Assembly (NCBI GenBank): GCA_964573015.1
Contig: CAZNHZ010000003.1
Coordinates: forward strand, 1-64,000
DNA length: 64,000 nucleotides
Origin: JAPUDQ01 sp964573015
GTDB taxonomy: Bacteria > Patescibacteriota > Saccharimonadia > Saccharimonadales > Saccharimonadaceae
Direction of reading: 5' to 3'
Under the pieces are notes generated by a model. It was given only the letters and a program-made list of their open reading frames with translations. It did no database searches and was not told where the DNA came from. Shown one piece after another: positions 50,051-58,789 of this stretch (position 1 is the stretch's first letter; every line of letters begins with the position of its first letter). The position numbers and the translations under genes were made by a program.

Positions 50051-50752
50051 CTAAGACCCCTCAAATACTCGTTTATTATCATCAGCGGATTGAGCCGATA
50101 GCTGCGGAACTTTCACCTCGATGCCTTTGATGGCATTGCTAAATGTCAGCTCGTTGTAGTGCGTCCTGATCGAGAAAGAAACTTTGGGCATGTTGTTACT
50201 CAGCCCCAAACTCGATGACTCGATAACGACCTGGTCAAACAATTTACCGTTAGTGTCGACTCGGCTACCGTCATCGGCGATGGTATACGTCGTCAACTGA
50301 GCATGTTTGAGCGATTCCTGAAAGACGCTGAGCGCTTCAAAAGTGTCGCAGCGGCCATTTAGCACCATGGTTTTTTGGCTATCATCGAGCGTCATATTGT
50401 TGAGCGAGACCATGTTTGGCGCTCCAGGGTTTAGGATTGGCAGCATATCCATGACACGCGAATAGATGATTTTTTCTTCGTGTAGTTTGGGCAAAGCCGC
50501 TAGCTGATTTTGCAGCGTCAGGTTTAGGGTGGTGTTTGGTTTTTGCTCCAAAATCTTGGTTTTTTTGGCGATCTCACCGTCGTAGTGACCGATAATCGCT
50601 TTTTGAGCAACATAAGTATACACTACACCAACCGCTACCAGACCGAGGCTGCCGGCGATTACCATCATCGACACCAGCGCCACACGAGTACGATTGCGCT
50701 GCGCCCGGATGTATTCTTTTTTGATATCAGGCAGTAAGTTTAGCTCAATCAT
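50051..50752 (-). CDS. pilN: PilN-like pilus alignment protein
   Basis: 233 residues. N-terminal MIELNLLPDIKKEYIRAQR is the conserved PilN motif that binds PilM. One transmembrane helix (residues 25-45) and a long periplasm-side (here extracellular) domain follow. It overlaps pilM's stop by one base. Confidence 0.9.
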   Translation of the reverse strand: MIELNLLPDIKKEYIRAQRNRTRVALVSMMVIAGSLGLVAVGVVYTYVAQKAIIGHYDGEIAKKTKILEQKPNTTLNLTLQNQLAALPKLHEEKIIYSRVMDMLPILNPGAPNMVSLNNMTLDDSQKTMVLNGRCDTFEALSVFQESLKHAQLTTYTIADDGSRVDTNGKLFDQVVIESSSLGLSNNMPKVSFSIRTHYNELTFSNAIKGIEVKVPQLSAQSADDNKRVFEGS

Positions 50753-51798
50753 CAGGATTGCCTCCGTTTCGCCAGACCAACCGCCACGGCATACGATGAC
50801 GACGAACCTTGCATGGCCTGCTTTTGCTCCCGCTGGAGCGTCACGCCCGTCCAGGGATTGCCCGCCACCGTTGTCAGATTGGTTTTGTTACCGACATACT
50901 CGGCGAAACCCGGAATTGACTCGCCATAGCCTGACAAAATCGTCGTATCGACTTTGACATTGGGATACTTGTTTTCAAAAAAGCTTATCGATTTGGCTAT
51001 CTCGCTGGCAAACTGGTCGATAGTGCTCTCAATTGAGTTAAATAACTGCCCCTCCAGCTTGTCGCGCAAAAATCCAAACTTGAGCAAAAACTGCATAGCC
51101 TGGGCTTCGTCGACCGATAGGCGCTGCGAGGCCGCCTTGGCGATACTCATGATACCGGTAGGCAACGAGCGGATCAAACGCGGCGTACCCTCATGAGCAA
51201 TCACTACGTCAGTTGCGCTTTCGCTAACATTTATCAGCATTTGCACACCCTTGGCATCACTTGGCAGCAATGCCCGCACAATCGCCAGCGAATCGGGCTC
51301 AATCGCCACGACATTGAGGCCCAGTGCTTCAACCAGATCAAGGCGACTCTCGGTAAATTCGTTGGTCGCACTGACGATCAATACTTCATTTTTGCTGGCA
51401 TCATGCAGTGACTTGCCCAAAATCGCCCAGTCGATCTTGGTCTCATCCGGACTGGTCGGTATGTACTGTTCGGACTGGTAGCGTATGGCAGCGTTTTGCT
51501 CCTCAGCCGGCATATCGGGCATATCGATAACCGTCGCAAACACCTTGCCCGACGGTATGCCCAGAACAACATTTTTGGTGTCGATACCCGACTGGCCTAG
51601 CAGCGTGGTGATCGCCTCGGAGAGTTTTTTGCGGTCCTCCGGCGCATCCGAACTCGATAGCTTGACTGAAATCGGTACGCTGCCATAACGCTCCAGGCTG
51701 TAGCTGTCCCCAGAGCCGGGCCGCAATTTAACAGCTCGGATGGCTGTCGTACCGATATCTAGCGCGAAAAAATCGCCCACCGTGCGCAAAATATTCAT
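50752..51798 (-). CDS. pilM: PilM actin-like pilus assembly protein
   Basis: 348 residues, PilM/FtsA-like fold with DIGTTAIRAVKLRPG at the start and LINVSESATDVVIAHEG and ILSGYGESIPGFAEYVG for nucleotide binding. It forms the cytosolic ring with PilN. TAGACT (51812-51807, preceded by TGC) is 8 bases before ATG and no ribosome-binding site is seen. It leads the pilM-N-O-81aa-B-T-C operon. Confidence 0.93.
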   Translation of the reverse strand: MNILRTVGDFFALDIGTTAIRAVKLRPGSGDSYSLERYGSVPISVKLSSSDAPEDRKKLSEAITTLLGQSGIDTKNVVLGIPSGKVFATVIDMPDMPAEEQNAAIRYQSEQYIPTSPDETKIDWAILGKSLHDASKNEVLIVSATNEFTESRLDLVEALGLNVVAIEPDSLAIVRALLPSDAKGVQMLINVSESATDVVIAHEGTPRLIRSLPTGIMSIAKAASQRLSVDEAQAMQFLLKFGFLRDKLEGQLFNSIESTIDQFASEIAKSISFFENKYPNVKVDTTILSGYGESIPGFAEYVGNKTNLTTVAGNPWTGVTLQREQKQAMQGSSSSYAVAVGLAKRRQS

Positions 51799-51898
51799 AT
51801 ACTCTTAGTCTAGCATAAGCAATTTATCGATACCAGTGTTTCTAAAAAAAATATATCCCCTGGTCTGACGAGCGAGCAACAGCGAAGCCTTTAGGGGG

Positions 51899-51998
51899 NN
51901 NNNNNNNNNNNNNNNNNNNNNNNNNNNNNNNNNNNNNNNNNNNNNNNNNNNNNNNNNNNNNNNNNNNNNNNNNNNNNNNNNNNNNNNNNNNNNNNNNN
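51899..51998. other. Scaffold gap (100 N) at the edge of a dispersed element
   Basis: Exactly 100 N. The 20 bases before (51879-51898) are repeated directly after (51999-52018), and that repeat is the edge of the element at 52009-52076. The intergenic region 51813-52080 holds no gene. Confidence 0.88.
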
Positions 51999-52008
51999 AC
52001 AGCGAAGC

Positions 52009-52076
52009 CTTTAGGGGGTGGGAAACTCTACGTTGAATTCATTTCAATGTAGAGTTGGGAGGGGCGTGCCCCTCCC
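52009..52076. repeat. Two-hairpin dispersed element, copy 3
   Basis: CTTTAGGGGG (52009-52018), a long perfect hairpin AACTCTAC/GTAGAGTT with inner TTGAA/TTCAA (52024-52056, one G.T pair, loop TTCAT), then GGGAGGGG/CCCCTCCC (52057-52076). It ends just after the 52081 gene on the minus strand. Confidence 0.65.
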
Positions 52077-52080
52077 TCGG

Positions 52081-54429
52081 TTAATACCTCGGCGGCAGCT
52101 CAGTCTCAATATCGGTCACTAGCGCATTGCTCTGCTTGGCAACAAACGGTGCTACCATGGCGGCAGGCTCGTAGGTCACGACTTCGGCCGCCCCGTCATA
52201 GTCCGTCACCCCACTGGTTGCGGTGCGATACAAACCTATATTGGCAGCAGCGATCGGCGCACTAATCACCAGTTTCTGATTGCACACCGCTGAGCTCAGA
52301 CTAGTCTTGACGGTATGGCAGGTTCTCAGATTACCGCCAGCCAGTAGCGTCGCGCCGACTCTCGTCACGCCATCGCTAATCGTCATATCGCTGCCCGCCA
52401 GCAGCTGGACAAACGGCAGGTTCTGAGCCGGGCCGGATGTAGTCGACAGGTCGAGATTGTTGCCGATAGTCAGCTTTCCTGTCGCTTTGATGCGCAGCTG
52501 CTTGTCGATTGCACCCGAGGCGGTCACGGTCAGATCGCCGCTATAGACATAATTGCCGGAGCTGAGCGTAGATATATCGACCGTAGCCGACCCTAGCGGT
52601 GCTCCGGCCAGATCGAGCGAGGTCGCGCCGCGCAGCATGCCAAACCAGCCGCTGGCCGGCGTGTTGGCAAATGTCAGCAAATTGGCCGAGCCGGCCGTAC
52701 CGGCTGCCAGCGACGAAAACTTGCTGATAGCACCGTTGCCGATCACGCCATAGTCGCCGTGCGAGCGCCGTGTACCGGCTTCGCCGCCGCCTATCGCGCC
52801 GCGGGCAAATACATCACCCTTGCGGAAATACGCCAGCGGTACTTGTATCGAGCCGATGGTCACACAGTAGTTGCTGCCGACTGCGGCCGGTCTGGCCGTA
52901 CCAGTGACGCTGGCTCCGCCCGGATCGACTGTTATATTGGTGCATAGCTGCTGACCGTCCGCACCGCTCACGATGAAAGTTCTCGACACCTTAAATGTTT
53001 CCAGTTCTGTCTTGGTATACGTCTTCGCATTCCATGCTGATTGCGTTATTGCGCAAGTATCAGGACTGGCCGTCACTGTCAGTCCGCCATCTTTAGGACA
53101 GTCAATCTTGTAATAAGTAGGTTTTGTCGTAAGTGTCGTCGATGCCGGATCCATCGGAAATTTATGTTCGCAGCGAATCTTGGTGCCACTCGCAACTGTA
53201 GTCACTTGGGCATTGGTAGTCGCATCGTAGCAGACCGACTGCGGCTGTAGCTGATATCCCGCCAAGTCGTATAGCTGTACGGTGTAAATCAGTCCGACAC
53301 CGCTGCTTGCCAGCTGTGCGTTCATCACTACTTTGTCGTCGGCCTCGATACCGAGCACGTTTTCGCCGACTTTTAGCCGGCTGCTGTCGATCCGAAAGTA
53401 ACGTGTAGGCGTTACGCGATAATCATTACTGGCACCAAGAAGCTGTTGCCCATTGACATAGACTACAAAAAAATCATCGGCCAGTATGTCCAGTCCAATC
53501 CCGCCATTACGGTCTTCAGCGGCTTTTATGATAGCCAGATCGGTCTCCGTAAGCGTAAATGTCTTACGAAACAGCGTAGTGCCTAGGTGTGTCACATTGA
53601 AAATGTATTCATTATACGACGACCCCGACACCCTATACCAATTGTTATTATCCAAAAAAGCCTTAGTGTAAGCATTTTGCAGGTATATCTGTTGCCACCA
53701 GTCCGTATCATCTTTGCAATTCATGCTCCAGATAGTATGTGCCGAGCTATGCATCGGTCGCGAGTAAAGCGGCGAATCGATATTATTTACATCGGTATAG
53801 GCGGTCAGCACTGTCCGGTTTACGTTATTTTCGCAACTGGCTCGACGAGTAAAGCGTGTATTGTAATCAACATGAACGGCATTTTTATACTCCGGGGTCG
53901 GCACGAATGAGTCTGTTGCCCAGCCGCCGTAGGCTGTCGGATTGACCGAAAATCCTCTGACATTTAATGCCCATATCGGGGCTACATTGGTCCCGGCATC
54001 TAGTGCCAATGTGTCCCCCGGATAATAACCGTCGCAATCCCCGGACAACGATCTGTAATTACCCTGATCGCGGGTACCATCGTACATCGGCACCAGTGGC
54101 AGCGTTTTTTTGGACGAAGTCGACGGCCAACGACTCGAATCAGTACCGCAGCCATCTTTGCGTTGCGGCCAGTTGATGACCGGTGCCGTCGTGGTCGTGT
54201 CTGGTGCCGCCTGCATAGTTCCTATATTGAGATACAGCGCCAGGTTGCTGCTGTCACTGACAGCGTATGGATCGCCCACCATTGCTACATCTCCGTCTTT
54301 GACGGCTTTGTCGAGCGATTTGGTCGGGGCAGCCGCTACATAACTTGACTGCCAGCATAAAGTTGCCGTCATCACCAGACCAGCTATTACAGATACTATG
54401 AGAGTTGATTTTTTATTTATGGTCGCCAT
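52081..54429 (-). CDS. Large exported protein of unknown family
   Basis: 782 residues with a signal peptide (ivSVIAGLVMTATLCWQSSYVAAA). No transmembrane anchor or sorting motif is seen at the C-terminus. The body is beta-rich with scattered Cys and a possible carbohydrate-binding-like segment (GGIGLDILADDFFVVYVNGQQLLGASND) and repeats of Gly/Ser-rich turns. It follows the pilus operon and overlaps the 54417 gene by 13 bases. It could be a pilus-associated or secreted protein. It is not recognisable as PilY1. Confidence 0.6.
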   Translation of the reverse strand: MATINKKSTLIVSVIAGLVMTATLCWQSSYVAAAPTKSLDKAVKDGDVAMVGDPYAVSDSSNLALYLNIGTMQAAPDTTTTAPVINWPQRKDGCGTDSSRWPSTSSKKTLPLVPMYDGTRDQGNYRSLSGDCDGYYPGDTLALDAGTNVAPIWALNVRGFSVNPTAYGGWATDSFVPTPEYKNAVHVDYNTRFTRRASCENNVNRTVLTAYTDVNNIDSPLYSRPMHSSAHTIWSMNCKDDTDWWQQIYLQNAYTKAFLDNNNWYRVSGSSYNEYIFNVTHLGTTLFRKTFTLTETDLAIIKAAEDRNGGIGLDILADDFFVVYVNGQQLLGASNDYRVTPTRYFRIDSSRLKVGENVLGIEADDKVVMNAQLASSGVGLIYTVQLYDLAGYQLQPQSVCYDATTNAQVTTVASGTKIRCEHKFPMDPASTTLTTKPTYYKIDCPKDGGLTVTASPDTCAITQSAWNAKTYTKTELETFKVSRTFIVSGADGQQLCTNITVDPGGASVTGTARPAAVGSNYCVTIGSIQVPLAYFRKGDVFARGAIGGGEAGTRRSHGDYGVIGNGAISKFSSLAAGTAGSANLLTFANTPASGWFGMLRGATSLDLAGAPLGSATVDISTLSSGNYVYSGDLTVTASGAIDKQLRIKATGKLTIGNNLDLSTTSGPAQNLPFVQLLAGSDMTISDGVTRVGATLLAGGNLRTCHTVKTSLSSAVCNQKLVISAPIAAANIGLYRTATSGVTDYDGAAEVVTYEPAAMVAPFVAKQSNALVTDIETELPPRY

Positions 54430-54845
54430 ACCGTCTCCGCATAGTTGCCGTCCAGGTAGGTAATGACCAGCTGCGTACCGGCAGCAATGTCATCAGGCTT
54501 GATCGATTGGTAGCTAAGACCGGTAGCAAACCGCGTCTTGTCGTCGTAGCGAAAGCTTTTTTCATCGTTTTGACCAGTAATGACCAGCTGCGAAGCCGAC
54601 TTATCGATAGCTTTGAGCGCCCCGCCGTAATTGCTGCGCGCCTCTACATATCTACGGGATTTTTCGGCGTTGGCCGTTATTTCGGCATCTTTGTCGGCCT
54701 GAGTCGGCGCTTTGGGCGGCACCGGTCGAAGCCACACTCCGTAGACAACTACGCTCAGCAGCAGCGCCATTGCGGCAGCAATGGCCAGCCAACCCCGGCG
54801 GTTTACCCGTCCCGCCACACCCTTTACTCGCGACAATACGCTCAT
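54417..54845 (-). CDS. Small membrane protein upstream of the exported protein
   Basis: 142 residues from ATG 54845. Basic N-terminus (MSVLSRVKGVAGRVNRRG), one transmembrane helix (WLAIAAAMALLLSVVVYGVWL), then an alpha/beta-like extracellular domain. TATACT (54858-54853) is 7 bases before ATG, with TTCGCA 17 bases further up, so leaderless. It overlaps the 52081 gene by 13 bases and is probably its operon partner or chaperone. Confidence 0.65.
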   Translation of the reverse strand: MSVLSRVKGVAGRVNRRGWLAIAAAMALLLSVVVYGVWLRPVPPKAPTQADKDAEITANAEKSRRYVEARSNYGGALKAIDKSASQLVITGQNDEKSFRYDDKTRFATGLSYQSIKPDDIAAGTQLVITYLDGNYAETVWRP

Positions 54846-54901
54846 GGTTATTAGTATACACCAATCGTCGATTTTGCGAATACACCAAATATCACTATAT
54901 T

Positions 54902-54930
54902 TTGTCATGACCGTCCAAGTAGGCTACAGT
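54902..54930 (+). promoter_or_regulatory. ychF promoter
   Basis: TTGTCA (54902-54907), a 17-base spacer and TACAGT (54925-54930), 7 bases before the ATG. Confidence 0.7.
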
Positions 54931-54937
54931 AGTAGCT

Positions 54938-56020
54938 ATGAGTTTGTCTATCGGTATCGTCGGTCTGCCAAACGTCGGTAAATCGACGCTATTTAATGCG
55001 CTGACTAATGCGGGGGCGCTGGCAGCGAACTACCCGTTTGCCACCATCGAGCCCAACACCGGTATCGTCCCAGTTCCTGATGAGCGGCTGGCGGTACTGC
55101 AGCAGATGTACTCGGCCGAAAAAGCCATCCCAGCGACCGTCGCCTTTGTCGATATCGCCGGGCTGGTCGCCGGCGCCAGCCAGGGCGAGGGTCTCGGTAA
55201 TCAATTTCTGCACAATATCCGTGAGTGCGACGCCATCGTGCATGTCGTGCGGGCGTTTCACAACGATGATATCCTCCGTCATGGCGATGCCGCTATAGAT
55301 CCAAAATCCGATATTGAGGTCATCAACACGGAATTAATCCTTGCTGACATTCAGACCATCGACCGCCATATCCCGAAACTTACAAAAGAAGCCAAAAGCG
55401 ACCCCGCCAAGCGTATCGAGCTCGACGAGCTGACGAAACTGCGCGCGGCGCTCGACACTGGCAAGACGATATCCTCTCTCGGTCTCCCAGCCTCCCAGTC
55501 TCCCAGCCTCTCCCTCCTCTCCGCCAAACCCGTCATCTACGTCTTCAATGTCGACGAGGATGGCCTGACAGATGAAAAACTGCGATCCCAGCTGCAATCA
55601 TTGGCTGCCCCAGCTGACAGCGTCCTCATCTGCGCCAAGCTTGAGGAGGAGTTGCGCGGCATCGATGTAGCGGATGCGGCCGAGCTGCTACGCAGCTATG
55701 GCGCCAGCGAATCCGGGCTCGCCCAGCTGGCTCGAGCCGCCTACCATACCCTCGGTTTGCAGAGCTACCTGACCGCCGGCCCCAAGGAAGTTCGCGCCTG
55801 GACGATACACCAAGGCGCTACTGCTCCCGAAGCGGCAGGAGTCATCCACACTGACTTTGAAAAAGGTTTTATCGCCGCACAAGTGATCGATTATAACGAT
55901 CTGATCGCAGCCGGCTCCGAACAGGCGGCGAAAGCCGCCGGTAAAGTCCGCACCGAGGGGCGAGACTACATCATGCAGCCGGATGATGTCGTCGAGTTTC
56001 GGTTTAATGTCAGTAAATAA
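54938..56020 (+). CDS. ychF: Ribosome-binding ATPase YchF
   Basis: 360 residues, normal length. G1 motif GLPNVGKSTLFNALT, VAFVDIAGLVAGASQGEG, the NxxE in place of NKxD (VFNVDED) that gives ATP preference, and the C-terminal TGS domain (SYLTAGPKEVRAWTI). It is a universally conserved Obg-family ATPase. Its promoter puts the start of transcription at the ATG. A direct repeat of CTCCCAG occurs inside the gene near 55485-55505. Confidence 0.97.
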   Translation: MSLSIGIVGLPNVGKSTLFNALTNAGALAANYPFATIEPNTGIVPVPDERLAVLQQMYSAEKAIPATVAFVDIAGLVAGASQGEGLGNQFLHNIRECDAIVHVVRAFHNDDILRHGDAAIDPKSDIEVINTELILADIQTIDRHIPKLTKEAKSDPAKRIELDELTKLRAALDTGKTISSLGLPASQSPSLSLLSAKPVIYVFNVDEDGLTDEKLRSQLQSLAAPADSVLICAKLEEELRGIDVADAAELLRSYGASESGLAQLARAAYHTLGLQSYLTAGPKEVRAWTIHQGATAPEAAGVIHTDFEKGFIAAQVIDYNDLIAAGSEQAAKAAGKVRTEGRDYIMQPDDVVEFRFNVSK

Positions 56021-56034
56021 ATCATAAAAATGAG

Positions 56035-56095
56035 AAGCCCCCGCTCCATTCTCTGACACCGCTGGCTGCGATGGAGTATGGATGCGGGGGCTAAG
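56035..56095. terminator. Bidirectional terminator between ychF and the sortase gene
   Basis: AGCCCCCGC (56037-) pairs with GCGGGGGCT (to 56093) with inner CTCCAT/ATGGAG, between two converging genes. Confidence 0.8.
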
Positions 56096-56099
56096 AGAC

Positions 56100-56861
56100 T
56101 CACGATGGCAGGCTATCGACTCGGTCAAAGACAAAATCGAGCACGAAATTGTCAGTCGAGCGAGTGCCGACGGCAATCTGCCGACAACCAATCAGCAAGA
56201 GGTGGTTTGGCTTGGCCGTATCACCCCAGGCTTCTGAGCTGTTTGCCAGCTGGTTTTTTGGTATTACCAACTGCTTGACCAGCCGATAGACCAGCCACTG
56301 CTCGCCAGAGGCCTTGGTCTGCAGCCAAACCTCATCACCCAGCTCAACGGCAAACTTGCCAGCTTGCCAGTCATAGAGCGGGTTAAAGCCTATGTCGGGT
56401 CGACTGGTGCCGGTGTGAGCGGAAATCGACGTTAGGTCGACCGCGTCGGTTCCGGGCGCAAACTCAGTAGCGTCCAGTTCCGGTAGCGGATCAGGGTTCC
56501 AGTAGGCCTCCATATATGTCGGCGGCGTGACTGGGTTACGAGACTCGGGCGGCAACTCAAGCACCACCATGTCCAGTCCAGTATCTGGCTGATACAGTCT
56601 GGTTGGCGGTGATGGTTTAATAACCGGCTTGGTGACGGTCGGTATCGTGGCGACCTCCGTTGGTGACGGCGTAACCGGGGTTGGCTCGGGTGACGTAGTC
56701 GCCGTGGGTGGCGTCGAGTTCGGCGCAGTCGTGATCGGTGGTGGAGCTGGCGCTGCCCGCTCACTTACCTTAACGTCTGCCGGTCTCATCATCCAGTCAG
56801 CGACGCTATACGCTACGACGGCAATGATGAGCATAACGACGAGGTTTCGTGCTGTGCGCAC
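56100..56861 (-). CDS. Sortase
   Basis: 253 residues. Signal-anchor helix (residues 6-25), a Pro/Thr-rich linker (~30-80) and a C-terminal sortase domain: His in SISAHTG, Cys in LLLIGCRQ and Arg in AVGTRSTDNFVLDFVFD. It resembles class E-type sortases by size and motif. It would attach surface proteins with LPxTG-like tails. Candidate substrates are the neighbouring GC-rich protein and the 5423 protein. No obvious Shine-Dalgarno sequence is apparent. Confidence 0.85.
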   Translation of the reverse strand: MRTARNLVVMLIIAVVAYSVADWMMRPADVKVSERAAPAPPPITTAPNSTPPTATTSPEPTPVTPSPTEVATIPTVTKPVIKPSPPTRLYQPDTGLDMVVLELPPESRNPVTPPTYMEAYWNPDPLPELDATEFAPGTDAVDLTSISAHTGTSRPDIGFNPLYDWQAGKFAVELGDEVWLQTKASGEQWLVYRLVKQLVIPKNQLANSSEAWGDTAKPNHLLLIGCRQIAVGTRSTDNFVLDFVFDRVDSLPS

Positions 56862-56964
56862 CTAGCCTCACCTCCTCTTTCGTAAGTCAGATTGTATGGT
56901 ACAGACAGCTCGACGCTGTCATATCTATATTTTAGCATATTTTTTCATATTTGTAAATTGAAGA

Positions 56965-56993
56965 CCCCCCGCTACAGATTGCATAGCGGGGGG
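56965..56993 (-). terminator. Terminator after the GC-rich surface protein
   Basis: CCCCCCGCTA and TAGCGGGGGG form a perfect 10-bp stem (56965-56993) followed by TCTTCAATTT on the minus strand. A second inverted repeat (AGATAG/CTATCT) spans 57000-57060. Confidence 0.7.
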
Positions 56994-57058
56994 CGATAGA
57001 GATAGACGTACCCTCTCGACTCTCACGAGGAGATGGTACTTCTAGGGTCCGATCTATC

Positions 57059-58553
57059 TCAGTCTTCAGCGCGACGGCGCCGGCGCTGGCTGATGCCAAA
57101 CGCGATCGCCGCACCGGCGGCGACGAGCATCGCCCACGGGTTCAACCCCGTCGGCACACTCTCGATGCCGTTGTTGTGCCGCGCACCAGTCCGACCACCG
57201 GTCGTCACGACCGGCTTCTGGGTGTTGTCACCCGAGCCGGTCGTCGGCGCCTGTCCACTCTGGTCATTCGACCCCGTCGCCGGGGTCGGCACACCAGGAG
57301 TGGTACCGCCGGGCTGGCTGCCCGTGTCGGTGCCACCGGTCGGCGGGGTCGTCGACGTCGTGCTACCACCATCCGAGGACGGAGTCGTCGGCGTCGTGCC
57401 GCCACCACCGCCATTGTCGTCATCGCCGGGCGGCGGGACGACTACTCCGGTGCAGTGCGACAACGTAAACACCGGGTGCTTGACAACACCCTGGTAGCGG
57501 TACTTGACGAGCATGCTCGCCGTGACCACTCCGCCGTCGAGCGCCCAAGCGCCCCGACCGTTCTGGCTCATGGCGAGCCAGGGGCCGTTGTCAAACGACA
57601 CCTCGGCTGCCGTGATACCGTTGCCGGTCAGGACCCAGTGAGAACCACTGGTGCACGGCAGGTTGTCCCTGCCCTGCTTACCCCAGGTCCCGTAGGTCCA
57701 GTCGTCGACGGGGGGCGTCACGACCGGACAGCCGTCGGCACCTACCGTGGTTCCGGCAGGTGTGTTCGGGCACTTGTCGGCATTGTCGCCGACCTTGTCG
57801 CCGTCCGAGTCCTTGGACTCGTTCGGGTCGTTCGGGAAGGCATCCTGATCGTTCGGGACACCGTCACCGTCAAGGTCGACCGGCGTGGACTTCGGGTCGT
57901 TGGGATTGCTCCCAGCGGCCGTCTCATCCGCGTCGAAGTAGCCGTCACCGTCAGAGTCGACGGGGGGCGTCACGACCGGACAGCCGTCGGCACCTACCGT
58001 GGTTCCGGCANNNNNNNNNNNNNNNNNNNNNNNNNNNNNNNNNNNNNNNNNNNNNNNNNNNNNNNNNNNNNNNNNNNNNNNNNNNNNNNNNNNNNNNNNN
58101 NNNNNNNNNNGCGGCCGTCTCATCCGCGTCGAAGTAGCCGTCACCGTCAGAGTCGACGGGGGGCGGCGGGTTGCACTTGTAGTTGAAGCTGTAGGTCGTT
58201 TCAAAGTCATGCACCCCCTCGACGTAGCCCACCAGGTGGGCGGTGACGTCAGTGTTGCAAGGGTAGACCTTGGACGACACACCTGAATTCCAGCCGCGTG
58301 CCTTGTCAAGATCGATTGGCCCCGCAGTGTTTTCATCGACGAAACCAGACACCGTCAGAACGGCATCGTCTGGCGTACCGGGCGGACGAATCCACTCGGC
58401 GCCGAGTGACAACGCAACCTCTCCCGGATTTGCCGAAAAGAGGCCGTAGTTCCACACCACCTCCCCCTCGTATGCCTGGGCCGCCGGCATGGCGACCAGG
58501 CCAAAGCCAAGCACCAAGGCCAGGGCGGCCAAGGCTCGCTGGATACGGTTCAC
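57059..58553 (-). CDS. GC-rich surface protein with thrombospondin type-3 repeats, gapped
   Basis: Start GTG 58553 with AGGAG 6 bases upstream. A signal peptide (RALAALALVLGFGLVAMPAAQA) is followed by a domain of unknown type, an 84-residue repeat (SDGDGYFDADETAAGSNPND onward) with calcium-binding DxDGDG motifs, another domain, a long Gly/Ser/Thr/Pro-rich stalk, and VPTGLNPWAMLVAAGAAIAFG plus RRRRR as a sorting or stop-transfer tail. The repeat is tandem with a 252-bp period (57704 to 57956). A 100-N gap falls inside it, so copy number is unknown and the frame shift between the halves is probably an artefact. The composition is markedly GC-rich compared with its neighbours. Confidence 0.85.
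57704..57962 (-). repeat. 252-bp tandem repeat unit (84 residues)
   Basis: GTCGACGGGGGGCGTCACG starts at 57704 and again at 57956, exactly 252 bases apart and in frame; both flanks of the adjacent gap match this unit. Confidence 0.85.
58011..58110. other. Scaffold gap (100 N) in the tandem repeat
   Basis: Exactly 100 N. Sequence on each side belongs to the same 252-bp repeat, so the true number of repeats is unresolved. Confidence 0.9.
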
Positions 58554-58789
58554 AACCGTCTCCTCTCTGCCGCTTGCGCGGCGGTAGTTTTTTGGTTGGT
58601 GCCCGTCGTCGTATGCTCTCGATTGGTTTGAGATAGATCAGATTGTCAAAGTACGTCGGGAGACGCACCAAACCAATCAGTCTAGCTCACCTCAACCGAC
58701 AACACACGAATCCGTGCTACCTCTATTTATAGCATAAACCCTACAAAAAATCAACCCTAATTGTCGCCCAGCCATTCGTTACCCCCAAT

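Noticed and set aside
52081..54429. PilY1-type tip adhesin
   Set aside because: No beta-propeller-like C-terminus or calcium motif of PilY1 is visible, and the position alone is not enough.
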